Shown here: positions 23,755-35,652 of the stretch, piece after piece
How positions within the stretch are numbered: position 1 is the first letter of the stretch
Layout: every line of letters begins with the position of its first letter
Origin: Endocalyx cinctus
Taxonomy: Eukaryota > Ascomycota > Sordariomycetes > Amphisphaeriales > Apiosporaceae
DNA length: 64,000 bases
Reading direction: 5' to 3'
Assembly (NCBI GenBank): GCA_001600455.1
Contig: BCKC01000002.1
Span: forward strand, 1,116,001-1,180,000
Program-made: the position numbers and the translations under genes
The notes under the pieces: model-generated
The model's input: the letters and a program-made list of their open reading frames with translations, nothing else
What the model was told of the DNA's origin: nothing
The model's database searches: none

Positions 23755-26367
23755 TTAATATTTTAGAATAGCAACGGTATAAGATTTGTTTTCCCTTCCT
23801 TTTTCGCAATAGTAGACACAAGTGAATACTAGACGAGATATTAAGTTTCCAAGGTTTCGTAGCTGGTAGAAATCGTTTATGTTATGATAGCAACGACGGT
23901 AGTCATCAAGTTAAAATGAGTAGTAGGTCCAAGTCCAAAAACAGTATTGTTTCACCGAGTTAGGGATATTAAGGGGATGTTTTGCGTTTTGTTTTGTGTT
24001 TTGTAATGATTCTTTTTTTTTTCTGGCTCCGTTCTTTCTCTCTTTTCCCCTCTAAATATTCAATCCAGCTACGGCACCCGCGTGATGAATCGCGAGGATA
24101 ATTGGGCTGCTTAATGTCCACGGGTGTCTCGAGGCTTTGAGTAAGGCACTGAAGGCCGAGGAGGTTAGGAGATCATAAGATAGGAAACAGCCTTGGCCGC
24201 TTTTTCAAGTGGGGAGTCTGGTGATCAGAGAATTACTTTCATTGACCGGTGGGGGGGGGGGGGGGGGGGGGTCTAGAATTGAGGCTACATAAGTTTTAAG
24301 TCGGTAAGCGTAAATGTAGCGTTAATTATAGGCGCTGTAAATATGTAACTGCAAGTAAAAGGGTGAGTCGGCAGATATACTGTAATGTATGTAAGTGACT
24401 TGACTGTAGTGTAGCAAGTATGATGAAACGTTAGGGAAGAAAAAAGAAAGGAGATACATAGATAAATCCAAGTAATTCAAGTAATTCAAGTTATTCAGGT
24501 AATCAAATAAGATATACTGAAGAATTACGTTATGTATAGAAATAGAAACACTTCCAAGGATAAGTACAGGTACAATCTAAGCCTTAGTACGCACCTGAAT
24601 AAACTGGCAAATCGCCCTGTTTTATATACGCTACTATCTATACTAAGTACTAGATACGGAGGGATAATTGACGTTTTAAGAAAAGAAAAGAAAAATAAGT
24701 TAAATCGGTTGAGGTGTAAAAGGATAACATAAGAATCCCATGAACACCCCCCTAAAGATCCGGATTGACGACATTTGGATTTAATGATAAAAATAAAAAT
24801 AAATAAAAGATACTTATGTCCACGAGTGGTATCTACCTAGGTATGATCACCAATCAGGTTTGCGCTTAATTAGTGCATTTAAAACTAATCGATCCACTGA
24901 GCGTTCACTCACGGGTCACTCATTACCGCTGTACGTCTCCATCGAATCTCTCCATCGAATCTCTCCATCGGAATTCGAATCCCTCGATGAGATCTATGGG
25001 AATCTCAATACCTTGACAACTTAGATACGGCCATCTAAAATACATATATTCCGATAATACATTACATGCCGAGAAATGTATAAGATTCAAGATTCACACA
25101 AACACAACAAGTCTTAACTTTGACCTACAGAAGGTGGAAGGGTTCATACAGGTTTAATAAATTCGTTATTCCAGGTGCCACTCCTACGGGACTCGAGTAA
25201 CTAGTATGCTGGATATATTAAATAGTGGCAGATTAAACGATCCTACGCAAACCTGTTTACGATGGGAATACTCCGCTCTCTATCATTTTTTCAACCTGAG
25301 AATTACCTATCGTATAGGTACGTACATTACAATAAGTACAGGATAGTAAAGTAAAGGTGTCTTATTCGACGCCATGTCAGCATTTGTATACGACTACCAC
25401 AACTTAGGATTTAGGATAGGCACCGGCGATTCATCCACCTTTCGCTCAGTCATTCTTTCGTCATCATACAACCTATAGATTCAACCGTATATTATGTAGA
25501 TTTATGTGCCCGCTTATTGTATATTTGGTGTCCCGTATCATAATAAAGCGAGTTGTTGGTTCGACCGATATGTTAATACATAAATTGAGAGACGTTATCC
25601 AGTAATCTCGCTGGAGAGATGAATGGTACCGTAGTTACAGTACGTATCGCCTTAGAGCATGCGGCCGTGAAAACGTCATCCTCAACCTCGATTGTCGTAT
25701 CCGATTCGCTTCAAACGGGAAAGACCGCTACTTTCAGCGCGGAAATGTTCACTGCCGATCTTTAGTTAAATAAGTCCGTCTGGAGCGTTGACTCAAGAAA
25801 GTAGCATGGGCTTCTGATGTCAACACGTTGAGGTTTCTCTCGATTAGTGCATCGACGCCTCGAGAACCCTTAGCCTCAGATACCAACTTCACTCGAGATA
25901 CCTGGGCTAAATGTACACGCAGATGTTGTATTAGCAAATATAAGGCACTCATATCCCCTTCGTGTCAAGGAATCTAGAACCTTTGACTATGGCTTATTGG
26001 ATTTTAAAGTTACGTTCATAAAATAACCATTATATTCTTAGAGCAGATTATACTGGCGACAATACTTGACCTTAATTATGATTTCCGGAGCTTTGTTTTC
26101 TATTTTATAGAATAATTATGTATGATGATGAGGGTATCCCCGTTAGATGTTTATAGTACTAGTAAAGAATAAATTAGAGTATATGTATGTATATAAGCGT
26201 GTATTCTATAATCTGAAGTTTGATAAGTCTTATCTGATAAAGATTTCAATCGTGGGTCAATTCTCAAGATCCATAATCATCATCTTGCATCTTTTAGCAT
26301 TTGCCAAATTCTACTTGGTTTTGCCCTAATTGCAGTGTCTGTCAAGTCGGTTGAAGCATGCGCCAAA
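23755..26367. other. 2.6 kb divergent intergenic region
   Basis: Separates the FHA-RING gene (leftward) and MPP-alpha (rightward). It contains a 21-base G run (24251-24271), a short tandem of CAAGTAATT-like units (about 24470-24505) and two copies of CATCGAATCTCTC near 24941-24967. A 67-codon minus frame (25749-25952) has fairly mixed codon use and could be an exon fragment, but nothing in it is recognisable. Confidence 0.5.
24251..24271. repeat. G21 homopolymer
   Basis: Uninterrupted run of 21 G, an unusual length in an otherwise AT-rich spacer about 500 bp upstream of the FHA-RING start. Confidence 0.9.
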
Positions 26368-28189
26368 ATGTTCAGAGTTTCTTCCAAATGCTCAGCAAGA
26401 GGTATTACCTCTCCATATAGGTCATGGGCTCAAATATCTCGATCAGTCCTACAATCAAGATCATTAGCAACGGTCAAGACAAACGTTAAGGTTCCAAACG
26501 CCCAAGTATGACGTGCCTTCAATTATAACACACATTATTTAATATTGGTATGGAATAATATCTAACAAACTGTAGGAGCCTACAGAACTTGATCAGATAA
26601 CAACACTTCCTAATGGACTCCGCGTCGCATCCGAGGCCCTTCCTGGTTCCTTTTCGGGGGTCGGTGTTTATATCGAGGCTGGATCTAGATTCGAAAATGA
26701 ACATTTAAGAGGAGTCAGTCATATTCTTGATAGACTAGCTTTTCACTCAACCACAAGTAAAAGCGCCGAAACTGTTCAGGAGACGGTAGAAGCCCTTGGA
26801 GGGAATGTACAATGCGTCTCATCTCGAGAATCGGTAATGTACCAAGCCGCCACCTTCAACTCGGCTGTCGCGACTGCCACCGAGCTGCTTGCCGATACTG
26901 TACGAAATCCCCGAATTACCCATCAGGAAGTCGCACAAGAATTAAACACGGCGCAATACGAAATCGACGAGATATGGAAGAGGAGTGAACTTGTTCTACC
27001 CGAGTTGCTACACACGGCCGCATATAAGGACAACACTTTAGGCAACCCTCTGCTCTGTCCGGCGGAGAGGATCCCCCATATCGACAAATCAGTAATCCAA
27101 ACCTATTTAGACACATTCTACCATCCCGAAAGAATAGTCGTCGCCTTTGCCGGAGTTCCACATCAAGAAGCCGTTGAACTAGCAACGAAGCATTTCGGAG
27201 ATATGAAGGGTCAGGCACAGCCATCGCTATCACGGTCGGGTTCAGAAACTTCTATTGAATCTTTAGCTTCCACTGAGAGCACGTCCTCTTCGATATCATC
27301 CTCTTCTTCAACTTCTTCCTCGTCACAGTCCTCCGGCTTCTTATCCAAGCTTCCGTTATTCAAAAACCTTTCTACTTCTGCAACTAGAAATGCGTCAGTC
27401 TCCGGTTCGAGCATTATCCCAACGCTAGAGGAAATCAATGCTCCCTCCCATTATACCGGTGGCTTCGTCTCTCTTCCACCTGAACCACCCTCCCAGAACC
27501 CTACTCAGCCAAACTTCACCCACATTCATATTGCCTTTGAGGCGTTACCGATAGCATCGGAAGACATATATGCCTTGGCTACTCTGAGTACCCTTCTAGG
27601 AGGTGGCGGGTCCTTCTCTGCCGGAGGACCTGGAAAGGGCATGTACTCAAGATTGTACACGCAAGTCTTAAACCAGTATGCATGGGTTGAGTCCTGCGTC
27701 GCTTTCAATCACTCTTACACAGACTCTGGCCTATTCGGTATTTCCGCACAATGCGCTCCAGGTACCACGATGAATATGATCGATGTCATGTGTCAAGCGT
27801 TTCGACTGCTCACGCTGGATACGGGCTTCCTTGCTCTCAGCCAAGTGGAAGTGAGCCGAGCGAAGAACCAGCTTCGGTCGAATCTGTTAATGAATCTTGA
27901 AAGTCGAATGGTCGAGTTGGAGGATCTGGGCAGACAGGTTCAGGTACACGGGCGCAAGATTCCTATCAAGGAGATGTGCCGGCGGATCGAAAGACTCACG
28001 GTCAGAGACCTTCGACGGGTTGCAAATCAGGTACTCGGCGGCTTGGTACAAAATCCCGGAGGGGGAAGCGGTGCTCCAACCGTCGTTCTGCGCGAAGCGG
28101 AACCTGCAACCGGCGGTGTATCCGCCAAAGCCCCAACTTGGGAGGAGATACAGGACAGGATATACAAGTGGGGTCTAGGTAAACGGTAA
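26368..28189 (+). CDS. MAS2: Mitochondrial processing peptidase alpha subunit
   Basis: Substrate-recognising subunit of the matrix peptidase that removes mitochondrial presequences. Two exons (26368-26505, 26576-28189) give 583 residues. The N-terminal ~40 residues are rich in Arg and Ser with no acidic residues, a matrix presequence. The degenerate zinc-site HILDRLAFHST shows it is the alpha rather than the catalytic beta subunit (HxxEH). The glycine-rich loop LGGGGSFSAGGPGKGMYSRL is intact. Residues about 263-324 form a Ser-rich insertion with a polyserine core between the first and second M16 domains. The intron (26506-26575) has a TCTAACA branch site. The ATG at 26368 is chosen because the encoded leader runs in frame into exon 2. 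Confidence 0.93.
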
Positions 28190-28624
28190 ATAAAAAGGGG
28201 GAATCGAATAATACCAAATGGAGTTTCCTCGTAAAGGTGGGAATCATTGAGGGCTAGCCTTGTTTCGCCAAAGTCTCTTTACGATACCTGTATATTTGTA
28301 TATTGAAAGAATGTGTATAGATTAGGAAGGAGTTAAGGCTGGCGAGCCCGGACTACGCATCCCGTGAGGAATCATTAATGGAAGCTCATGTATCATACCT
28401 CTCTCTCCTCCTAAGCAGACATAATCCTGCTCGGATCATTTATTTACTCTTCCTTCGGAATAATAAACTCATGTCGAGTGCGGAGCGAAGGTTATAATAA
28501 CAGCTTGTAAGAGATGAAATGAAATAAAATCTTCGGGTTAATCAAAAATATGTAATTCATCGCAGTATTGATCCCAATCATCATAACCAAATCCCTTCTG
28601 TCTGGGAGCTATTTACTTCTTTAC
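28190..28624. other. Convergent 3' flanks, MPP-alpha and GH78
   Basis: 435 bp between two converging genes. It contains only 3' flanking sequence; no gene or motif is recognised. Confidence 0.5.
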
Positions 28625-31065
28625 TTAACTTGGATATTTCAAAACATGTGTCTGACCCCCTTGAACCGCCAACCAAACAAATCCATCCATGACCTTCGCC
28701 TCACTCAACACATCAACGCCCCTCGAAGAAACGGTACTGTTTCCATCCCCATCTCCACCCCCCACCACCGGCACAGCCATAGTCCCATTCGTCCCATCCG
28801 GCGCCTCCACCGTCAAAACGATCGTCTCGTTATTATCCGCCCCCCTCTCCCAGCTAATCTTCAACGGCCCGTACGCGGTCGGCACCTCGCCCCTAGCCCA
28901 CGCCAGATCCGGCGGCGGCCGCGGCTGCACGACCCACTCCCTAAACCCCGGCTGAGCGGGCTTAGCCCCCAAAACGTACCGCGTCAGCAACGGCGTCACC
29001 CCCGTCGACCACCCGTGCGCCAAGCTCGTAAACGCGCCTTCGTACTTCGCGCCCTCGGCCCCGATCCCTTCCCAATGCGTGATCCCGGGATCCTGGGCGG
29101 CCATCGACCCCCACGTGCGGCGGATCTGGTCGACGGCCGAGACGGCGTCGCCCGTCTCGAAGCGGGCGGCGATCTCGAGGAACGAGATGAAAGGGTACAC
29201 GCGATCGGGAAAATCGGCGTCGAGGGCGGCGCCGCCGGCGTCGTAGAACGCGTTCCCGTACGCGCGCGCGTTTGCCGAGGTCAAGTACGAGAGGGACGAC
29301 GTCGCGAGCGTCGCGTTCGCGATCCCGGACAGGATCGCGAGGCCGTTACCGTCTTGCGCGTGCGCCGCCTCGCAACCGGAGTCGGCGCCCTCGTAGGTGC
29401 AGTTGCGGTCGAAGAAGGCGCCCGTCGAGGGGTCCCATAACGTCTCGACGAAGCCCGAGGAGGTTGCGGCCGCGCGGGACCGCCATCGCGCGGCGTCGCC
29501 GGGTTGCGAGACGAGCTCGGCGAGCTCGGCCGCGCGGTTCAGCGCTAGCACGTACAAGGCGCTGTAGTACGCGGCCGAGCCGTCGCGCCCGATGAAGGCG
29601 AAGTCGCCGTATCCGGACTGCCGGACGAGGAGCGAGGTGGCGTTGTCGGTGTGGCTGGGGTAATAGTCGTCTAGGACCGAGACGATGTTGGCGTAGTAGC
29701 TTTCGAGATAGGTCGTGTTTCCCGTGTAGAAGATGTAGTCCCAGCTAGACGTCACCCACCATAGCGGGTAATCGAACAAGGCCAAACCGTAGTCGTTTCT
29801 AGGTACTTTAGCAACCTTGTTTCTCACAACAAAACCTTATTCCGGGGAGAAATTCTTCGACTTACATGCTAGCAGGCGGTATCCACCCGTCATCCCTCTG
29901 ATGTAGGGCTAAATCCTCCAACACGTTCCGAGTAGCCTCTTGCGCATTACTATGCGTCAGATAAGTCGTCAACGAAGCGACCGCCAAATCACCCACGTAC
30001 GGGTCCCGATCCCTCTTGGCCCCGTCGTGCAAGACCAGCTTTCCGAGCAGCGACTCGGACGGGCCGCCCCTGGGTTCCGTGTCGTTACTCTGGAAGACGG
30101 CCGTGCCCATCTCGGCCGTGTACGCGCCGTCGAACCACCACTGCGTCAGGTTCGCGTCCGAGCACTCGAACCATCCGTCGTACGTATCGGCCGTTCCCCG
30201 GTACCCCACCCACTGCAGACCGACCGAGCTGATGCTCACCTCGCCTTCGGAAGACGTGTAAGGCGCGTCGGCGGATAGCGCGTCGAGCTCGATCTTCAGG
30301 TAGCGGAACCCGTGCAGGCCGTCCGCGCAGACTTGCGAATCGAATTCGCAGCCCCATTGCCCGACCCAGGTGTACGGATCGTTCTTGACGGCGATCTATA
30401 CAAAGAAATCATGAGTATATAAGCGCGGTATTTTATTTATTAAAACAAATTCCAGTATCTTACCTGGTCAGTCCCAGAGACGATCGCCGGGGGATCCTAA
30501 GTCAAAAAGAAATGGTCAGCTTTATTTTTATTTTTTTTTTTATTTTTTTTTCCTCTTTCGTTTTCCTACTTGTCTATGAAGACATTTATTTATTCTTACT
30601 TACACCCGAATTCTGGCCCGCGTTATCGGACCGGGTAAAATCGCTCCTATTACCCAAGTACTCGAGCGCCTCCGAGAAAGCCAACCTCAGACCGGGAAAC
30701 CCTTCGCCGGAAGAGCCATTGGTAGAGCCCGCGAACTCGATAACCGGAAGCCCGACGACGTTCTGCCCGAAATCGACGACGATGGCGGCCGGGTCCGCCG
30801 AGCTCTCGTTCCGGCGTAGGACCGCGGCGCCGCTGCCCTCGAGGAAAGCCTCCACGTTGAGGACGTCGCCTTGGGTGCGCTCCGTCAAGACGTTGGCCAT
30901 CGGGATGACGCCGTCGTCGGTCGTCGTCGGCGCGCGCACGTATTGTTTCCACGATCCGTCGTCATCGTCATCTCCTGTCGTCTGACCGAGCGCTACTTGC
31001 TGCGACGTGAACGAGTGTATAAGCGGCCATATCGCTAAACAGACTGAGGAAGATCGTGTCAGCAT
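28625..31065 (-). CDS. Secreted alpha-L-rhamnosidase, GH78
   Basis: Inverting glycosidase that removes terminal L-rhamnose from plant glycosides or pectin side chains; predicted extracellular. Four exons (30604-31065, 30464-30496, 29866-30395, 28625-29798) give 732 residues. Exon 2 is only 33 nt. Residues 1-27 form a signal peptide with an Arg and a hydrophobic core. The (alpha/alpha)6 barrel starts after the ECSDANLTQWWFDGAYTAEM segment. INDYGLALFDYPLWW across the last intron, HWEG and AYEGAFTSLAHGWSTG-like sequences are family hallmarks. The closing beta-domain has LAWARGEVPTAYGPLKISW. Several NxT/NxS sites fit secretion. Third positions are very C/G-rich, which creates long spurious frames on the other strand. 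Exact linkage preference is not readable. Confidence 0.88.
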
Positions 31066-32278
31066 CTTGCGTACACTACTAATACATTATACTCATGTGT
31101 ATCGAGACATGTATGTATACGTCAAAATATCCAAGTGCAAAAGGGCTTATAATAAGCCAATTTTTCGTACGTCAGGTAAGCAGGCAATAAGTCCTACGAC
31201 AGAAGCAATTTAACTAATCACAAATACCTGGTCCGGAAATCTTTCGTCAAATTTTAAAAATAGGATAAAGACCCCAGCCGTAGATCGGCGTATCATCCAT
31301 CGCGTCCCCGTCCCATCTCATTTTTTTTTATTATCAAGCTAAGGAGGGGAAAGGGTACATTTTCAGCTGACCTACCATGCACGAGCGCTAGCAAGCTGAT
31401 GAGGATCAAACATATCAACTGCCTGATTCGGTGTATCGAGAGCCACTTTAATACTAATAATATATTACCTCTGCTGCTGCCGGGCTGGAGTCGTGGATCG
31501 TGGCGATGACATAGATGTAAAGCATCGCCCGCCCATACGAGCGTCCCCTTCGTACGGCCACTTTCGCAAGGATCCTCCAATCTGCGGGTTTCCTGGGCCC
31601 GCTTTGGTAGAAGTCCCGCCAAAAGAGAGACTTGATTCGGTGGGGCCTGGATATCGTGATAATCATCGTTAGGTGTGATCGCTGTCCGCGGCCATGCAAG
31701 AAGCCGCCTCAATGAAACCATTTTTGAAGATTTTAGAGCTTAGCTGAATTGTTGAATTCCGTGCGAAACCCTTCGTAGAAATTGATTGATAGGAACCATA
31801 GTCTCGGGTATTGGCCATGCGAAGCTACGGTTGTCTGCATTCGATGACGTTTATTCATGCTGAAAGTAGAATTGTATTGGATTTGGTTGTTTGAGTGAGA
31901 CATCCAGAGCAGTGCTTGCTTATTGCGCTCTATTCTGTTTGCTCAACCACAAATTCGTACCTTGAAATAACACGAATAATCATAAATCGCATCTGCAGAA
32001 ATACAAGAGAATTACAATCACCGAGGTTGTACATATGATGAAGTAGGTTAATTCATTTACTTGAGTCTGAGGTTGGAGGTTCTTAAAGAATGCTTTGATT
32101 GATCATGAAGTAAATATCTATGTTACTACTGTCTTGACCCTTGTTTTTAGTGCTAATCCCCACCTGAACGCCATTAATGAAGTCGGTGTTACGCAGTATT
32201 TTTCAGCGTATTTTATTCTATAACAATGCTCCTGAGACTGAGTCTTCTCTCATCATTCGTCAAACATTACCAAGCTAT
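31066..32278. other. 1.2 kb intergenic, GH78 promoter
   Basis: Between two leftward genes. Overlapping minus-strand frames at 31293-31721 (142 codons) and 31454-31699 are open in two phases but show no domain. They could be a decayed fragment or chance. Otherwise there is only the GH78 promoter and the GDH2 3' flank. Confidence 0.45.
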
Positions 32279-35200
32279 TTACTTGGCACTGGCCATTCTT
32301 TTAGACATGCTAATCATCATGTTAGTAAAGATCTCTATCATTTGTAAAGCGGGTTAGGTAAAGACTTACAAGTCATAAAAGGCAAACTGGCTTGGGCTGC
32401 TGCCAAATTCGTAAACAAACCGAGAAGCAAGGTAACTTCCGAAAATAGCTCGAAGGTAAGAATCGGGGACACGTTCAATAACAGTGTCCAAGCCGATCTT
32501 GTCGAGAAGAAGTCGAGGCAAGGCATCTTGAAGCACCGTTCGTCGAATTTTCTCATCTTTCCATAGATCGGATTTCTGTAGCTCTTCATCGAGAGTTGTA
32601 ATCGCTACCGAAAGCGTGTCCGAGAGTGTCGAGCGAGGTACGCCAGTCTTCTCATTCTCTCTCCAAATTGCTTCAAACTCGAGGCGAGCGTTTTCTTGGA
32701 TTGTGGCTTGCACTTGTTTGACGTAGGCTTTGTAGAACTCCGGTGCTTGTCCTCTTGCGTCGTGACACATGTTATCAACGAAACTTTGGTCATCAAAACT
32801 TAGAGATGCAAGGACCTCAAGCGATGAAGATGTTACACCACCCTTGTTAGCAGAAGCATCCTTGAATACTATGCAGCCAGCTTCTTCAAGACGCAATTTC
32901 GCATCTTGCGTGATAAACAGGTTGGCTCCTTCTACGATATATGGAATCGTTGATTTTCCGTCCTTGATCAATTTAGCCACTGAACTCAGATCAATCGATT
33001 CTGGACGACCTCCGCAAGGGACGAAGCAGTCGGTAAGGCCAGAATCCATCAAGTGGTAGAAGTTGCGGAATAATGTTCCGTTACCGATAACCTCACCATT
33101 CGGCAGCTTGACGTTGTTCTCGTCACAAAGAACCCGATAACCATCTTTAGACAGCTTGGATAGATCAAATTGTGAGATCATGACACGATTCTTGGCGAGT
33201 CTGGTGAGTTCGTTCTTGTCAATACCGTTAGGGTCGACAAGGACGCCTGATCCGTCTACAATAGACGTATACTTCTCGTTGCTGAGAAGGATCTCGTTGC
33301 TTCCAAGATCACCATCAGGACCTCCCGTCTGCATCTTTCTGACCGTTGCGGGATCCAGGTTCATTTTACGATATATGCCCTTAACATATTCGCGAACCGA
33401 CAAGGTCGTCATACCGTACGCATCGTGAGGAATGCCGCCAAGTTTGGGTGATTTACCCGTGAAAAATGATTTCCACCACGGCGCGCCTCGGCATCGGGCG
33501 TGCTCGGTGGCCCAATCTACGAGATCGGCCGTGTTCTCATCTGGACCCATAAACAATATTTCTTCCTTGTTATAGAGATCAACGATTGGGTTCTTGATGC
33601 CTGGAGTCTCCGCGGGCAGCAGCAGATCCAAAATACTGTCAATATATTTCTCGAAGGCTTCTCGCGCCCGGTCCTGCGACTTAGCATCGAGTAGGATCAC
33701 TCCCTTGGATCCACCCTCGGGAATATCCTTGTTCTTGCGCTGCTGTGTGCTCGCAAGTCCATAGTTTTCATCAAACAGATTTCTGGCGTTGATACCGTAA
33801 GCTTCTTTACTACGAGACTTGACGATACGGATACCACCCCTCGCCACATCCTTGAAACGAAGATGGAATCCTCGTGATTCTGCACTGATCACGAGGAACA
33901 TTCCATACAGTCGCCTTGGGTACTCAGATTCGGGAAGGAAAGAAGGATCAAGTCGGAAGCTGAGAGCGACTTTCGTCGGTGTGAAGTAGTTCGTCTTCAG
34001 AACTGCGAGGTTGAAGATGCGAATTGCCGTCATGACCATCTCTTCGTGTTCATTAGCTACCTCCCGGCTGATCTTATCTTTAAGGCGCTCATCCGACAAG
34101 ACATCCGCGGTGGGAGTGGGAGCGATCACGTGCTTCTCGAATCCGGGACCAACAGCCAAGTGCACATGGGCAAATGAAGCATAAAGAGCGCGGATGAGCC
34201 CAGGGTGGGAGCTGATAATCTCGAGGATGTAATCTGGGGTGAACGTCTCGGTACGGAGACGGCGCTTCAATTTCGATAGGATCTCGGCATGTGCCGGGTT
34301 AGGTGAGCCCAGAGCCTTAGCAATTGTGGCATATTCTGCGCCTAAACGGTTGAGGAAGTGCTGGACGAAGACCCATACTGAGTGCCCATAAATTGCCTCT
34401 TGTAGACTCAGGGCACCTGAGGTGAATAGGGGGAGAAGCTTGTTTTGGGGGATACAATATAGAAGGGAGATCTCCTTGGTAATTTGGTGAATCGCCTGCC
34501 CTATGGGCATGGGCTTAGGTTCCAGATTCGTCGCAGGTTTCAGGTAGATACTCATCACAGTGATACCGTTTGAGAACTGCTCCACGTATTTTCGAGAACT
34601 AGTAATTCCGTAATAGTGGTAAAGGTCACTCAGAGCGCTGAATATTCCCCGAGCAGTTCGAGACCGAAACGCTACGACTAGACGTTTCTCTTCGGTCCCT
34701 TCAATATCGAAAACCTCAATGACAGGTCCAGTCCGACTAACGGCAAGCCTGATGATATCATCATATATTTGCTTCGTGTTCTTAGTCGCCTTGGTCAGGA
34801 ACATGCGATCACTGATGACCTCGAGACGGGTCTCGTCCGGGTCGGCCTTCGGATCTACGAACTGACACTGATAGACGAAGTAGCATCGCAACGAGCTCTT
34901 AGACGATGCGTCACTAGAGAGAGTTCCAGGAGATCGGAAGGTCTCCACGCGGAACCGCTTGTTAGGATCGGTGAGATCCAGGTACTTTTCTTCCAGCCTG
35001 TTCTCGTATCGTGGGCCACGTAAGTTAGACTTGCCGGGTTCGCTAGTGTCTATGTAAATAGCGTGGTCTTCTGCCTCCATATCTAGGCGAATCTCTTCAC
35101 GCTTGTCGATGCGAGCATACGCGGCAACTTTAGCAGCGTACATGGAGGTGATATGAGTTGCAATTGCTTCCACTTTCTCCAGCTGGAAATAGACATCGTC

Positions 35201-35652
35201 AATTCCCAAGTCGTTGTAGAACCAAGACACCTGTTCATCTATATGGGATGATGGAATCCAGTCTTGTTTCGTGATTATCTCCTTGACTGTTTCAAGTTAG
35301 TAGTTGGATCTCGGTCTCAGAAATTGCTTCACATACCAGCTTGCATCTGTTCTGCCTTCCCCTTGAATTCAGGAGCGACATATCCTACGGTAGCAGATCG
35401 CAAGACCCTATGGCCATTGTGACCCTTATTACCAAGGGACACGGAGAAGTGTGTAGGCTGAGGTGAAGGGTGACGAGATAGGTCATCACTCTGAAGTCCG
35501 CCCAAGAACTTCCTAGTAGGAGGTGCCAAAGTATCGCCTGAAGCCATGATTCCGGATTTAAGTCCAAGCTCAAGTCCCTCGAGTGATGCTAAGGGATCAG
35601 CGTAATCAGGAAATCTATCGAGAGATAGATTAGTCGTTTGAAGAGTTAACAT
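32279..35652 (-). CDS. GDH2: NAD-specific glutamate dehydrogenase
   Basis: Catabolic enzyme that deaminates glutamate to 2-oxoglutarate and ammonium with NAD+. It is the large fungal type of about 115-120 kDa. Three exons (35337-35652, 32370-35286, 32279-32309) give 1087 residues. An apparent stop at 32366-32368 lies in an intron: splicing the donor GTAAGT at 32369 to the acceptor before 32309 restores the C-terminus FMSKRMASAK. The central region has the substrate-binding Lys in EGGSKGVILLD, then GPDENTADLVDWA, GGPDGDLGSNEI and the Rossmann-side VEGANLFITQDAKLRLEEAG. The N-terminal half is the regulatory extension found in this family. It is transcribed away from a 5 kb gene-poor region. Confidence 0.95.

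Noticed and set aside
28568..29440. 290-codon open frame on the plus strand
   Set aside because: It is antisense to the GH78 gene; the GC-rich third positions there remove stops on the other strand. Composition is Arg/Pro/His-rich without a domain.
31293..31721. 142-codon minus-strand frame upstream of GH78
   Set aside because: Considered as an extra N-terminal exon, but GH78 already has a signal peptide at 31065 and the sequence matches no rhamnosidase region.
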